Positions 46,947-56,999 of a stretch of 64,000 nt of DNA are shown piece by piece. Both the position numbers and the translations under genes were made by a program. The notes beneath the pieces are model-generated. The model saw nothing but the letters and a program-made list of their open reading frames with translations. It had not been told where the DNA came from and did not search any database. The stretch covers positions 70,723,623 to 70,787,622 of the forward strand of contig NC_081861.1 in NCBI RefSeq assembly GCF_963259705.1, given 5' to 3'. Within the stretch, counting starts at the first letter, position 1, and each line of letters begins with the position of its first letter. The stretch is from Myotis daubentonii (taxonomy: Eukaryota; Chordata; Mammalia; Chiroptera; Vespertilionidae).

Positions 46947-47264
46947 TTATTAATAAAGAAGCTACACTTGTAGATTGTAGAAATTAAAATTTTAATTTCA
47001 ACAATGTATTCTCTGTAAATAAAATTTCGTTATTAGAAATACTGGTAGGCATACGTTGTGGGAAATTTGGTGAATGCTAAATAGAACAATAAGTTGAAGT
47101 GAGAAAGCATTCATAAAAATATGGAAAAATAGCTGGATTACAAGTCTCTTAAGTGCCATAAGATCAGATAGTAATTTTTTTTAATTAAAAAAAAATGATG
47201 ACTTACATTTTTAAAAACCTGTCATTTTAGCAAATAGAAAGAATCATGCCCTTTTAAAAGTAAT
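46947..47264. other. No recognised feature
   Basis: AT-rich DNA between the Helitron and a SINE; nothing identifiable. Confidence 0.6.
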
Positions 47265-47729
47265 AATGACTGCCCTGGCCAGTGTGGCTAAGTTGATTGG
47301 GCACTGAAATGTTGCAGGTTTGATTCCTGGTCAGTGTACATGCTCCAGTGGCAGGCTTGATCCCCAGTAGGAGGTGTGCAGGAGGCATCCAGTCAATGCT
47401 TTGCTCTTACATTGAAGTTTCTCTCTCCCTCTCCATTCCTCTTTCTCTAAAAAAAATCAATAAATAGCCCTAGCTGGTTTGGCTCACTGGATAGAACATC
47501 GGCCTGGGGACTGAAGGGTCCCAGGTTTGATCCTGGTCAAGGGCATGTAGCTTGGTTGCAGGCACATCCCTGGTAGGGGGTGTGCAGGAGGCAGCTGATC
47601 GATGCTTTTCTCTCATCGATGTTTCTAACTCTCTATCCCTCTCTCTTCCTCTCTGTAAAAAATCAATAAAATATATTTAAAAAAATAATAATAAACAATA
47701 AAAAATCAATAAATAAAATACCAATGACT
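47265..47729 (+). mobile_element. VES SINE whose A-tail holds a second SINE
   Basis: The outer SINE runs from 47272 (GCCCTGGCCAGTGTGGC) to 47722 and is flanked by AATGACT (47265-47271 and 47723-47729). Its head lacks part of the anticodon arm. The inner SINE at 47467-47699 splits the AATCAATAAATA tail. Confidence 0.9.
47451..47715 (+). mobile_element. VES SINE nested in the tail of another
   Basis: Body 47467-47699 with good A and B boxes. A perfect 16-bp duplication AAAAAATCAATAAATA flanks it (47451-47466 and 47700-47715). Confidence 0.93.
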
Positions 47730-48185
47730 ATTTTTGCTGCATTCAAAGTTGAATTTTTCCTGTTTTGAGCAACTAACTTTTTCTACACAGTTAATCATGC
47801 ATTGAGGGCCCTAGGTAACCAAGGGAAATATTAGCTCAGGTAACACTGGAGGAAATGTTGTTAAGCACGACCACCAGTCTTGATCTTACTAGAAGTGCAA
47901 TTGTCTAGGAATTAGTGTTTAGGGGAGCAGTGCTACTTCAAATGTTCAAAGGCAATTGCCTTTAAAGTAAACAACTACCTATATTTAAAATTGTGCAATT
48001 ATATACCTCAGCGACATTATGATAAACTGATCTGTATTTAGAATGTTGTAAAAAATTTTGCCCAAAATATTGGATAAAATAACAGTGTTCAGAACTGTAT
48101 AGTATTACTTCAAGGGCCTGCATTATAATTTCTGAGAGATAGCATGATTTTGCATGGTATTGTTGATAAAGCAAGGGATATAGCA
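47730..48185. other. No recognised feature
   Basis: About 450 bases without an identifiable gene or repeat. Confidence 0.6.
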
Positions 48186-48189
48186 CAAG

Positions 48190-48335
48190 AAAGACCAGCT
48201 ATGTAACCTTAGACAAATGATTTAAACTGTACATAAATAGGTTTCCTGACATAAATTTTTGGTAATGTTAAATACTTAATGTTCAAAATTGTTGTGTGCA
48301 CTAAATAAGATAATGCATGTTAAAGATATAGAAAA
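48190..48335 (+). repeat. MIR SINE, ancient
   Basis: AGCTATGTAACCTTAGACAAATGATTTAAAC, then TTTCCTGACATAAA and AAATAAGATAATGCATGTTAAAG follow the MIR consensus order. Quoted in parts because the whole is longer than allowed. Confidence 0.8.
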
Positions 48336-48469
48336 TATAAGGTGTCTCAACAAAGCTTAATCTGCTTTGCCTTCTGTACTTCTTGATTATAAGATTATGA
48401 TTAAATGATGTTTTAAATTTGTACACAATATATACTTTTCAAGGCACATTGACATCTATCACTTCCGTA

Positions 48470-48660
48470 TATTCCTTGAACTAATGCTGTGAAATTTATA
48501 GAGTTATGATTACCTCTGAGTTTCCTATTAATAAAAGTTACAGAAAAAAAAGTACACAGGAAAGTTAGGTGACTTGGTCATATGGAAGCAGATATGTGAT
48601 TTAAACCTAATCAGTTTTCTAACTCAAAGGCTGCTGTTCCTTGTATTTTATTACATTGCT
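48470..48660 (+). repeat. MIR SINE fragment, ancient
   Basis: GTTAGGTGACTTGGTCATAT, then GATTTAAACC and a TCTAACTCAAAGGCTGCTGTTC-like end correspond to the MIR core and tail region. Confidence 0.6.
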
Positions 48661-48732
48661 TTTCTAGAATATTTAAACACTATTAGGAAAGACCAAATAT
48701 AAGATCTAAATATAAGATCTAAAATTTGACAA

Positions 48733-48968
48733 AGCCCAGCTGGTGTGGCTCAGTGGTTGAGCATTGACCTATGAACCAGGATGTCATGGTTTGATTCTTG
48801 GTCAGGGCACATGCCGGAGATGTGGGCTTGAGCCCCAGTGCGGAGTGTTCAGGCAGCAGCAAATCAATGATTCTCTCTCATCACTGATGTTTCCATCTCT
48901 CTCTCTCTCCCTTCCTCTCTGAAATCAATAAAAATATATTTTAAAAATAAGTAAATTTTAAAAAATAT
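48733..48968 (+). mobile_element. VES SINE, diverged
   Basis: Head AGCCCAGCTGGTGTGGCTCAG, B box GGTTTGATTCTTGG, pyrimidine-rich end and AATCAATAAAAATATATTT. It is more diverged than the other copies, so it is probably an older subfamily. Flanks share a TGACA word. Confidence 0.85.
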
Positions 48969-49079
48969 GACAGAAACACAAATGTTGAAAAGAAATTTCA
49001 GAGAAAGGACAATGTTGAGCCCTTGCTTATCAGAGTTTGTGTCTATAATTTTCAGGGAGTAGATAACATCTACTTTGAC

Positions 49080-52079
49080 TTCTTCTAAGATTTTTATGGT
49101 TTCCCATCTTACATTTAAGTCCTTTATCCATATTGATTTTATTTTTGTGTATGGTGCTCTAGATTCATTTTTTAGAGTCCAATTTTCCCAACACCATTTA
49201 TTGAAGAGACTGTCTTGACTCCATTGTATGCTCTTGCAACCTTTGTCAAATATTAATTGAGCATAATAGCTTGTGTCAATTTCTGGGTTCTCTGTTCTGT
49301 TCCACTGGTATAAATGTCTGTTCTTGTGCCAGTACCAGGCAGTTTTGAAAACACTGGCTTTGAAATATAGCTTGATATTTGGTATTATGATCCCTCCAAC
49401 ATTGTTCTTCTTTATTAAGATTGCTGCAGCTATTCAGGGTCTTTTTTCATTCCAGATGAATTTTTGGATAGTTTGTTCTAGGTCTTTGAAGTCTGCCATT
49501 AGTACTTAAATGGGGTTCGCATTGAATTTATAGATTGCTTTGGATAGTATGGTCATTTTAATGATGTTGGTTCTACCAATCCATGAACATGGTAAATTCT
49601 TCCATTTGTTGATGTCTTCCTCTATCTCTTTTTTCAGCGTCCTGAAATTTTCTGAGTACAGGTCTTTTATTTCCTTGGCTAAATTTATTCACAGGTATCT
49701 TAATTGTTTGTTGCAATGGTAAATGGGATTGCTTTTTTAAATTTCTCTTTCTGTGAGTTCATTATGGGTGTATAGAAAAGCCATACACTTCTGGGTGTTA
49801 ATTTTGTGTCCTGCTACATTGCTGAATTCATTTATTAAGTCTACTAGTTTTTGATGGAGTCTTTGGGGTTTTCTATGTACAATATTATGTCATCTGCGAA
49901 TAAGGACAGTTTTACTTCTTCTTTTTCTCATTTGGACGCCTTTTATTTCTTCTTCTTCTCTGATCACAATGGCTAGTACTTCCAGTGCTATGTTGAACAG
50001 GAGTGGTGAGAGTGGGCATCCCTGTCTTGATTGTCTTCTTAGGGGAAATGGTTTTAGTTTTTGCCCATTGAGTATGATGTTGGCTGTGGGTTTGTCATAT
50101 ATGGCTTTTATTATGTTGAGGAATGATCCTTCTCTTCCCACCTTGTTGAGCGTTTTTATCAAGAAAGGGTGTTGGATTTAATCAAATGCTTTTTCTACAT
50201 CAATTGATATGATTATATGGCTTTTATCTCTCAGTTTGTTTATGTGGTGTTTCACGTTTATTGATTTGTGGATATTGTACCATCCTTGAATTTCCGGAAT
50301 AAATCCCACTTGGTCATGTATGATCTTTCTAATGTAATGCTGGATTTGATTTGCTAGAATTTTGTTGAGAATTTTGGCATCTGTGTTCATAAGGGATATT
50401 GGCCTGTAATTCTCTTTCTTTGTATTATCTTCATCTGGTTTTGGGGTTAGGGTAATGCTGACTTCCTAGAAAGAGCTTGGTAGTGTTCCTTCCTCTAGAA
50501 TTTTTTGGAATAGTCTGAGGAAGATAGATTTTATTTCTTCTTTGAATGTTTGATAAAACTCCCCTGTGAAGCCATCTGGTCCAGGGCTTTGGTTTGTTGG
50601 AAGATTTTATTACTGCTTCAATTTCCTCCATAGTTATTGGCCTATTCAGATTTATTTATTCCTCCTGGTTAAGTTTTAGAAGGTTGAATTTTTCTAGGAA
50701 TATGCCCATTTCTTTTAGGTTGACCAGTTTGCTGGAATAGAGTTGGTCATAGTATTTTTTATGATTCTTCGTATTTCTGTGGGGTCTATTGTTACTTCTC
50801 CTCTTTCATTTCTGATTTTGTTTATTTAGGTCATATCTCTCTGCTTCTTTCTGGGCCTGGCTATTGGTTCACCAATCTTGTTTATCCTTTCAAAGAACCA
50901 GCTCTTGGTTTCATTGATCTTTTGTATTGCTTTTTGGTGTTTATGTCATTTATTTACACTCTGATCTTTATTATTTCCTTCCTTCTGCTTATGCTGGGCT
51001 TTTGTTGTTGCTTTCTTTCTAATTCTTCAAGTTGCAGAGTTAGATGGTTTACTAACAGTTTTTATTGTTTTTTTTGTTGTTTTTTGGTTTTTTTGTTTGT
51101 TTGTTTTTGTTTTTGTTTTTGTTTTTTGAGGTAGGCCTGCAATGCTATAAACTTCCTTCTCAGGACTGCTTTCTCTGTGTCCCAAAGATTTTGGATTGTT
51201 GTGTTTTCATTGTCATTTGTTGCCCGGATGGTTTTTATTTCTTCTTTGATCTCTTTGGTAACCCACTCATTGTTTAATAGTTTTCTCTTCAGCCTCCAAG
51301 GCTGAAATTTTTTGATTCTTTTAAGGTTTAAATTTTTGTGATTGTTTTTATTGTAGTTGATTTGTAATTTTATGCCATTGTGATCAGAGAAGATGCTTGA
51401 CATTATTTCAATCTTCTTGAATTTGAGCAGACTTTGCCTGTGTCCCAATATGTGGTCTATCTTTGAAAATGTCCCCATGCACTTGAGAGGAATGTATATT
51501 CTGTAGTTTTGGAGTGGAATGTTCAGAAGATGTCGATTAAGTTCATCTGATCTTGTGAGTCATTTAGGTTTGCTGGGTTTTTTTTTTTTTTACTAATTTA
51601 TTTATTTTTGTCTAGAGGATTTATTCAGTGATGTTAATAGGGTGTTAAAGTCTCCTACTATGGTTGTATTGCTATCAATCTCTCCCCTGATATCTTCCAA
51701 AAGTTTTATTTTTACTTATTTTGGTGTTCCTGAATTGTTTGCATATATGTTTACTAGAGTTAAATCCTCTTGCTGTATAGATCCCTTTAGAATTATGAAG
51801 TGGCCTTCCTTGTCTCTTGTTATGGTCTTAATTTTGAGGTCTATATTTTCAGAGATAAGTATTGTGATCCAAGCTTTTTTTAAATTTCCATTTGCTTAAT
51901 ATTTTTCCATCCCTTCACTTTCAGTCTTTTTGAGTCCTTTGTTTTGAGGTGGGTCTCCTGTAGGCAGCATTTATATGGATCATATTTTCTTATCCATTCA
52001 GTCACTTGATGTCTTTGATTGGAACATTTAATCCATTTATGTTTAATGTTATTATTGATAGGTATTTGTTTGTAGCCAT
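49080..52079 (-). pseudogene. L1-F ORF2 remnant
   Basis: ATG at 52079 (reverse; MATNKYLSI...). Endonuclease stretch [19 protein letters not shown] near 51400; reverse transcriptase block [19 protein letters not shown] near 50010 and an intact FADD at 49889-49900. A T-rich insertion near 51065-51125 and several shifts and stops break the frame. The C-terminal region is cut off at 49080. Confidence 0.88.
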
Positions 52080-52128
52080 TTCTGTACTTTATGCCTGTAT
52101 TCCTCCCTCTGTCTCTATGTCTTCTTTT

Positions 52129-52973
52129 TTACAGCATTCCCTTTAGCCTTTCTTGCATTGCTGGCTTGCTAGTGATAAACTCCCTTAGCACTTTTTTCTT
52201 GTCTGCAAAACTCCTGATTTCCTGTTCAATTTTGATTGATAGTCTTGCTGGATGGAGTATTCTTGGATTCAGTCCTTTGTTTTGCATCACTTTATACTTC
52301 ATTCCATGCCCTTCTAGCTTGGTGTGTATTTGTTGAGAAATCATTTGATAATCTGATGAGGGATCCTTTGTAGGTAACTCTCTGTCTCTTGCAGCCTTTA
52401 AGATTCTCTCTTTGTCATTAATGTTTGCCATTGTGATTATGACATTTCTTGGTGTGGTACTTTTGGGATTCATCTTCCTTGGGACTCTCTGTACTTGTAT
52501 GACTTTTTTCTTCCTCATATCAGGGAATTTTTCTGTCATTTTTTCAAATAGATTCTCTAATCCTTGCTGCTCTTCTTGTCTTTCTGGCACCCCTATTATT
52601 CATATGTTACTTCATTTAATATTGTCCCAGAGCTCCCTTAGGCTCTCCTCCTGCTTTTTAATTTTTTTCTTCAGTTGGTGTTCAGATTGGGCTTGTTTCT
52701 CCCCCTTATCTTCTAACTCACTAATTCAGTCCTCTGCTTCTTTAGTGTACTATTGAAACCTTCCATAGTGGTTTTGATTGTAGCTATATCACTTTTGATT
52801 TTTTCCTGATTTTTGCATAGGTTGTTGATTTTCTTGGCCATTTGGTTTATGAACTGTAAGAACAGTGCTCTGAATTATTTTTCTGTCATGTTGCTTGCCT
52901 CCGTTTCACTTATTTCCGTTCTTGGCAATTTTTCTTTTTCTTTCCTCTGGGGGTTGTTTCATTGTCTCCCCAT
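52129..52973 (-). pseudogene. L1-F ORF1 remnant
   Basis: It starts at ATG 52973 (reverse; M-G-R-Q then a stop) and ends at TAA 52129-52131. The RRM and C-terminal domains are open for 154 codons (52129-52590): GLENLFEKMTEKFPDMRKKK, TPRNVIITMANINDK and SFADKKKVLREFITSKPAMQ. It is the longest intact ORF1 C-terminus of the window and keeps the frame that L1-B lost in its A8 run. Confidence 0.88.
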
Positions 52974-54264
52974 TCTAACTATCATCAGAAGGTCTAAATG
53001 CCAAGTTTCAGGTGCCTGAGCTGTGTACAATGGGCGTGTAATTCCACCCAATTGTCACTGAAGAGCTCTGACACCAAGACCTGTGGCTGCTGTGGGGGTC
53101 AGTGGGTGCCACACACACTGAAAGTCAGAGTCACCAGTGCTCAGTGTGGCTTCATGTGTGCACCTAGAATCAGGGACCCTGCATGTGCCATGCTGAAAAA
53201 ATAAGTCCCACAGTAGTGTGACAAAAATCATAGTCCCCTAGTGCATGTCAGGAATCAGAGTCCCCATGTGCACCCTCCGAGAATCAAGTATCAGAGTCTC
53301 TGTCACTTGGTGCGGTCTTGTGCCAAGAATCAAGGTCCCTGTGTGCATGTGCACTGAGAATTGGAGTCACTGGTGCTCAGTATGTGTGCACTGAGAATCA
53401 GGAATCCCATGCACATGTGATTAGAAACAGAGTCCTGGCTTGTGTGGGCTGAGAATCAAGTTACTAGAGCTTAGTGCTGACTTTTGTGGTGGTGGACTTA
53501 GAAGGCCTATGCATTGGGAAGACTCAGTTTTTGCTGCTGGGACTTGCACCCGTAGTTGGATTCACACATACCCAGTGGTGGTTCACAGTGGCACCCAGGT
53601 TTCTTTTTCCAGGTTGGAGCACCCAGAGGGGCCCTGGAATTGTAGCTGAGCAACCTGCGGTGTCTGTGGGCAGGCAGCCAGGAAGGGGGTAGTCCCAATT
53701 TCTTTTGTTGTGGCCATGCCCCCTTGTTTGGATATGTGTGCACTCAAAGGGGGCTCACAGTGGCACCCAAGAGCCATCTTTGGGACAGTGGGCTCAGGAG
53801 GCCTATGAGCTGGAAAGGAAAAACTGTGGTGTCTGGTGGTCAGAAGCCAGGGAGGGGAAGTCGCACTTACTGCTGCAGGAGCTGTGCACCCTTGGAGATG
53901 GAGTTCCTAGGTCTGCAGGTCAGTGAGTTGGGCAGCAGTATTTTGGCTGGAGTGGCTGCAGGTTGTGGGCAGTGTCCAAGGCCAGTCTGTGTGGTGGTGC
54001 TGATGAGTTCCTAGAAGAGGCCACTCTCCCCTTCAAGATGGCAAGGACTCTGTGCTCCAGCCCCACAGCCCAGGGAGTGCCTATGGTGGCAGTAGGTGCT
54101 CCCTGTCCATGAGAGCCTGGTCTGCCAGCCTCTGATACTCTTGCTGGATTTAACTGTCCATAACTCACTCATACACACACACCACAACATCCACACACTC
54201 TCCTTTCACCCCCTCACTCACTCACACCCTCTTCCTCACCTCCGTCTGCCAGCTGCCATCTTTC
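52974..54264 (-). promoter_or_regulatory. L1-F 5' UTR, repeat-rich, different type
   Basis: About 1.3 kb. It has no counterpart to the long polypyrimidine tract of L1-B and L1-E. 53060-53470 contains repeated units of the type GAATC(A/T)GAGTC(C/A)C and GTGTGCAC(T/C) spaced 40-70 bases apart. A second set of repeated phrases (TCACAGTGGCACCCA at 53584 and 53757) lies upstream. The terminal motif is again YY1-like. Confidence 0.7.
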
Positions 54265-54346
54265 GACCTTCCTCTTGTCTGTTTTCTTTAATTCTTCACT
54301 GCTCCCCGCCCTCAGGTTCACCACTGGCTATGCTGGATGCAGTTCA
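54265..54346 (+). repeat. 5' LTR remnant (U5 end)
   Basis: It aligns with the last 80 bases of the 3' LTR (TTTCTTTAAT..CTTCAC, TC(A/G)(A/G)GTTCACCA.TGGC.ATGC). The rest of this LTR is missing at the L1-F junction and is not found on the far side of L1-F. Confidence 0.75.
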
Positions 54347-54348
54347 CG

Positions 54349-54366
54349 TGGTGCCCAACGTGGGGC
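54349..54366 (+). promoter_or_regulatory. Primer-binding site, tRNA-Lys type
   Basis: TGGTGCCCAACGTGGGGC, two bases after the LTR end. It agrees with tRNA-Lys-primed betaretroviral sites. It marks the start of minus-strand DNA synthesis. Confidence 0.8.
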
Positions 54367-54489
54367 CTGAGTACAGGAGAACTACAATTATTAGGTGAAA
54401 GGACACTCTATTGAAGCACACAAAGAAAAGCAAAAGTAAGGTAGGGAGTGAAGTTTAGTAACAGCTGGGTGTAAAACAAGGGGAATTAA

Positions 54490-54722
54490 GACTGTGAAAC
54501 AGTTAATAAAGAAAAATCAGATCTTCCAGAAGAAAATCCAGGGGTACCAGCCTCGCATCGATGATATCTTCAAGAGGAGCCAGAGTATAGTCACCAACAG
54601 CAGGAGCCTGAATGCCGAGGCCATCCAGCAGAGGCTCACTAACCTGCAGCAGCTGTGGGGCCTCCTCATCAAGGAAAAAGAGAAGCGGCACCGGTGGCTG
54701 TAGGAGGCGCAGAGGACCCAGA
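54490..54722 (+). pseudogene. Spectrin-repeat coding fragment inside the provirus
   Basis: A 69-codon frame (54494-54703) continues past one stop for several codons. It reads VKQLIKKNQIFQKKIQG, QPRIDDIFKRSQSIV, AIQQRLTNLQQLWGLL and KRHRWL-stop-EAQRTQ. The helix pattern with the central Leu-Trp is that of a spectrin repeat. From family knowledge it is closest to beta-spectrin (SPTBN1-like), an actin-membrane scaffold protein. No introns, poly(A) tail or target duplication are seen around it. It lies exactly between the viral leader and env start, so it may have been carried by the virus; an independent processed-pseudogene insertion is the alternative. Confidence 0.65.
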
Positions 54723-54955
54723 AAAGCTCCTTGTCCCTCCATTCAAAAGACTGAGAGTTGCCCCAATGATAGCCATGTGGAAGAAGAAGATAATGAAGGC
54801 TAGCAAGGGGATGAGGTGCCAACATGGAGTCAGCTAAAGAAGTTAATAACTGAGGTCCAGCAGATGGTAGAAAAGCAAGGAGTGGAAGCTACTCCCTCAG
54901 CCATGTTCCTGGCTATGCTAGCATTGGTTAGCTATCAGTCTTCTGTAAAGTCTTG
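54723..54955 (+). pseudogene. Retroviral env 5' fragment
   Basis: One frame from about 54710 runs KAPCPSIQKTESCPNDSHV, an acidic stretch, a TAG, then DEVPTWSQLKKLITEVQQMV, EATPSAMFLAMLALVSYQSS. The layout (charged N-terminal part, W-x-QLKKL, then a hydrophobic signal segment) is that of the start of a betaretroviral Env with the overlapping Rec-like region. It ends after the signal segment, and the surface and transmembrane parts are missing. It is non-functional. Confidence 0.65.
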
Positions 54956-55282
54956 CCAAATCTGAAGACTCCAAGTAGGTCTACACAAGCAATAAAAGAA
55001 ACTTTCATTTTGTGGAAATAGTCCTGAAAATGGTAACATATCTGTGTTTTGGTTTCTCTCTTGTTACAGTATTGCATTAATATTATTTTGTTGTTGTTGT
55101 TGTTTTTAATAACCAGAGTGTTTTTCTTGATGTTTTGGTGAGGCTGCATAATTTGCCTAAAGCTTTTGATGCCAAAAAAACAGGAGCAAGTTTTTACTTT
55201 TATGTTTATTGTAGTAGCTTAAAATTTGTAGATAATTCTTAACTTTGGAAAAATCCTTATAAATCCAAGGGATTATGATGAA
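54956..55282. other. Provirus interior, non-coding
   Basis: AT-rich sequence with a (TTG)n patch near 55090. No viral coding sequence is recognised. It leads directly to the Helitron pair. Confidence 0.55.
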
Positions 55283-56472
55283 CTAGAGGCCAAGTGCACA
55301 AAAATATATGCACTCGGGGGTGTCTTTCAGCCTGGCCTGTGCCCTCTTGCAGTTTGGGACCTCTCGGCGGATGTCAACCTGCTGGCTTAGGCCCACTCCC
55401 AGGGGGAATGGGCCCAAGCTGGCAGTCAGACATCCCTCTGGCAGCCTGGGAGCCCTCAGGAGATGTCAACTTGCCAGCAGGGAGCAGGCCTAAGCTGCAG
55501 TCGGACATGCTTAGCACTGCTGAGGAGGCAAGAGAGGATTCTGCCACCACTGCTGTGCTGGCAGCCTTCAGCCTGGCTTGTGGCTAAGCAGAGCTCCCCC
55601 TGTGGAAGCACACTGACCACCAGGGGGCAGCTCCTGCATTAAACATCAGCCCCCTGGTGGTCAGTGTGTGTCATAGTGACCAGTCATTCCCAGTTGTTCT
55701 GCTGTTAACGTCAATTTGCATATTATCCTTTTAGTATATAGCATAGAGGCTTGGTGCACGGGTGGGGGCTGGCTGGTTTGCCCTGAAGGGTGTCCCGGAT
55801 CAGGGTGGGTGTTCCCCAGGGGTGCCTGGTCAGCCTGGGTGTGGGACTGAGGGCCGCCTTCAGGCTGGCCACAGCCCTTTCAGGGTGGGGGGGTCCCACT
55901 GGGGTGACTGGCCAGCCTGGATGAAGGGCTGATGGCTGTTTACAGGCTGGTCAAGCTCCCCAGTTGGGATCCTCACCCCATGGGGGTGTGGCAAGTCTGT
56001 GTGAGGGACTGATGGCTGTTTGCATGCTGGCCATGGCCCCCAGTGACTCAAGCTCTCAGCTCCTCCTTTTTTTCTTTTTTTTCAGTGCCTCCTTGAGCAG
56101 AGGGAAGCAGGTATCTTGGATTTATTTATCTTCTATAATTGAAACTTTGTAGCCATGAGCAAAGCTCAAGTCCAGCCAGGGCAGGTGGAAAGCTTGGCTT
56201 CCTCCATCATCAGAGGCAACCCAAGCTTCCTGCTTGCTCCATCTCCATGGCCACGGCCAGCTGGAAGCAGGTATCTGGGATTTATTTATCTTCTATAATT
56301 GAAACTTTGTAGTCTTGAGTGGAACTTCGGGCTGGTCAGGGCAGGCAGGAAGCTTGGCTTCCTCCATCACTGGGGGCAACCCAAGCCTCCTGCTCGCTCC
56401 ACCTCCAAGGCTGCCACCATCTTTGTGATGGAGTGATGGTTAATTTGCATATTACTCTTTTATTAGAGAGGA
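55283..56472 (-). mobile_element. Composite of two abutting Helitrons, copy 1
   Basis: On the minus strand, Helitron B (56472 to 55744; starts TCCTCTCTAATAAAAGAG) ends GCCTCTA and is joined without spacer to Helitron A (55743 to 55283; ends CTAG after the hairpin). The outer ends sit between A and T. The same order and junction recur at 59972-60833. Within B a segment of about 125 bases with the words GGGATTTATTTATCTTC and GGAAGCTTGGCTTCCTCC is tandemly duplicated (56107-56230, 56265-56390). Confidence 0.85.
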
Positions 56473-56499
56473 TAATGTAAATGGAAGTAATTAAAACCA

Positions 56500-56510
56500 A
56501 TAAAAGGAGG
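56500..56510 (+). promoter_or_regulatory. Polypurine tract before the 3' LTR
   Basis: AAAAGGAGG directly precedes the LTR's first TG. It is the plus-strand primer of retroviral reverse transcription. Confidence 0.7.
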
Positions 56511-56987
56511 TGATGTGGAGAGTGGATACAGCATTTGGACAGGTTTAAGCTGCGAACTGATGAGAGGGCACGGTCCTCTCGTGGCAAAGCCACATACAAG
56601 ACCCAGTTTGGAGGGTAAATCCCTCTCAGTACAATTATATCCAAAGGCTATGGTTGTAAGCTTGGCCCCAGCTCCTACCCTATAGTCCTAGGTAGCTGAG
56701 GGATGTGGGCTATAAGAGATGCAGCAAGTGCCGCCAAAACAAAGCTTGATAGAGTTCATAGGTGCATGTAATTAAGTAGATCAGAAACTGAGAATACATT
56801 CTAAACATCTTGACCACTGCTTTGTTTGGCTCTGACTATAAAATAAAGACTCGGCTTACAGGCTGTCACTGTTTTCTCATCCAGGCACAGTAATCCACCA
56901 AGCCTCAGCTATATTCTCTTATCTTTTTTCTTTAATCCTTCACCACCATCCCTCAAGTTCACCAGTGGCCATGCTTGTCTCAGTTTA
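56511..56987 (+). repeat. 3' LTR of the betaretrovirus-like provirus
   Basis: About 477 bases starting TGATGTGGAGAG. TATAAAATAAAG at 56837-56848 combines a TATA-like box and an AATAAA signal; a pyrimidine-rich U5 follows. The end aligns with the 5' remnant. A TA in place of CA at the very end may be a point change. Six-base flanking duplication cannot be tested because the 5' end is lost. Confidence 0.78.
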
Positions 56988-56999
56988 GTGAATATATGA

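Larger units (their letters stand above)
49080..54264 (-). mobile_element. LINE-1 copy L1-F, lacking its 3' end
   Basis: Reverse strand: 5' end at about 54264 (AAAGATGGCAGC on the minus strand), 5' UTR to 52974, ORF1 52129-52973, ORF2 from 52079 leftward. Homology stops abruptly at 49080 inside the ORF2 C-terminal region; the last 1-1.5 kb (Cys-rich domain, 3' UTR, tail) are absent. Loss of the 3' end with a complete 5' end is the reverse of normal L1 truncation, so a later deletion is likely. Confidence 0.9.
54265..56987 (+). mobile_element. Defective betaretrovirus-like provirus with host insert
   Basis: Parts in order: the last 80 bases of a 5' LTR, a tRNA-Lys-type primer-binding site, a 125-base leader, a spectrin-repeat coding fragment, an env-start fragment, non-coding sequence, two Helitrons (55283-56472, reverse), a polypurine tract and a 3' LTR (56511-56987). 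gag, pro, pol and most of env are absent. The 5' LTR is cut off at the 5' end of L1-F. The element cannot make infectious particles. Confidence 0.8.

Noticed and set aside
53440..54398. Frames with Cys/Trp-rich text in the L1-F 5' UTR
   Set aside because: They overlap repeated UTR units and are not kept in the related L1 copies.
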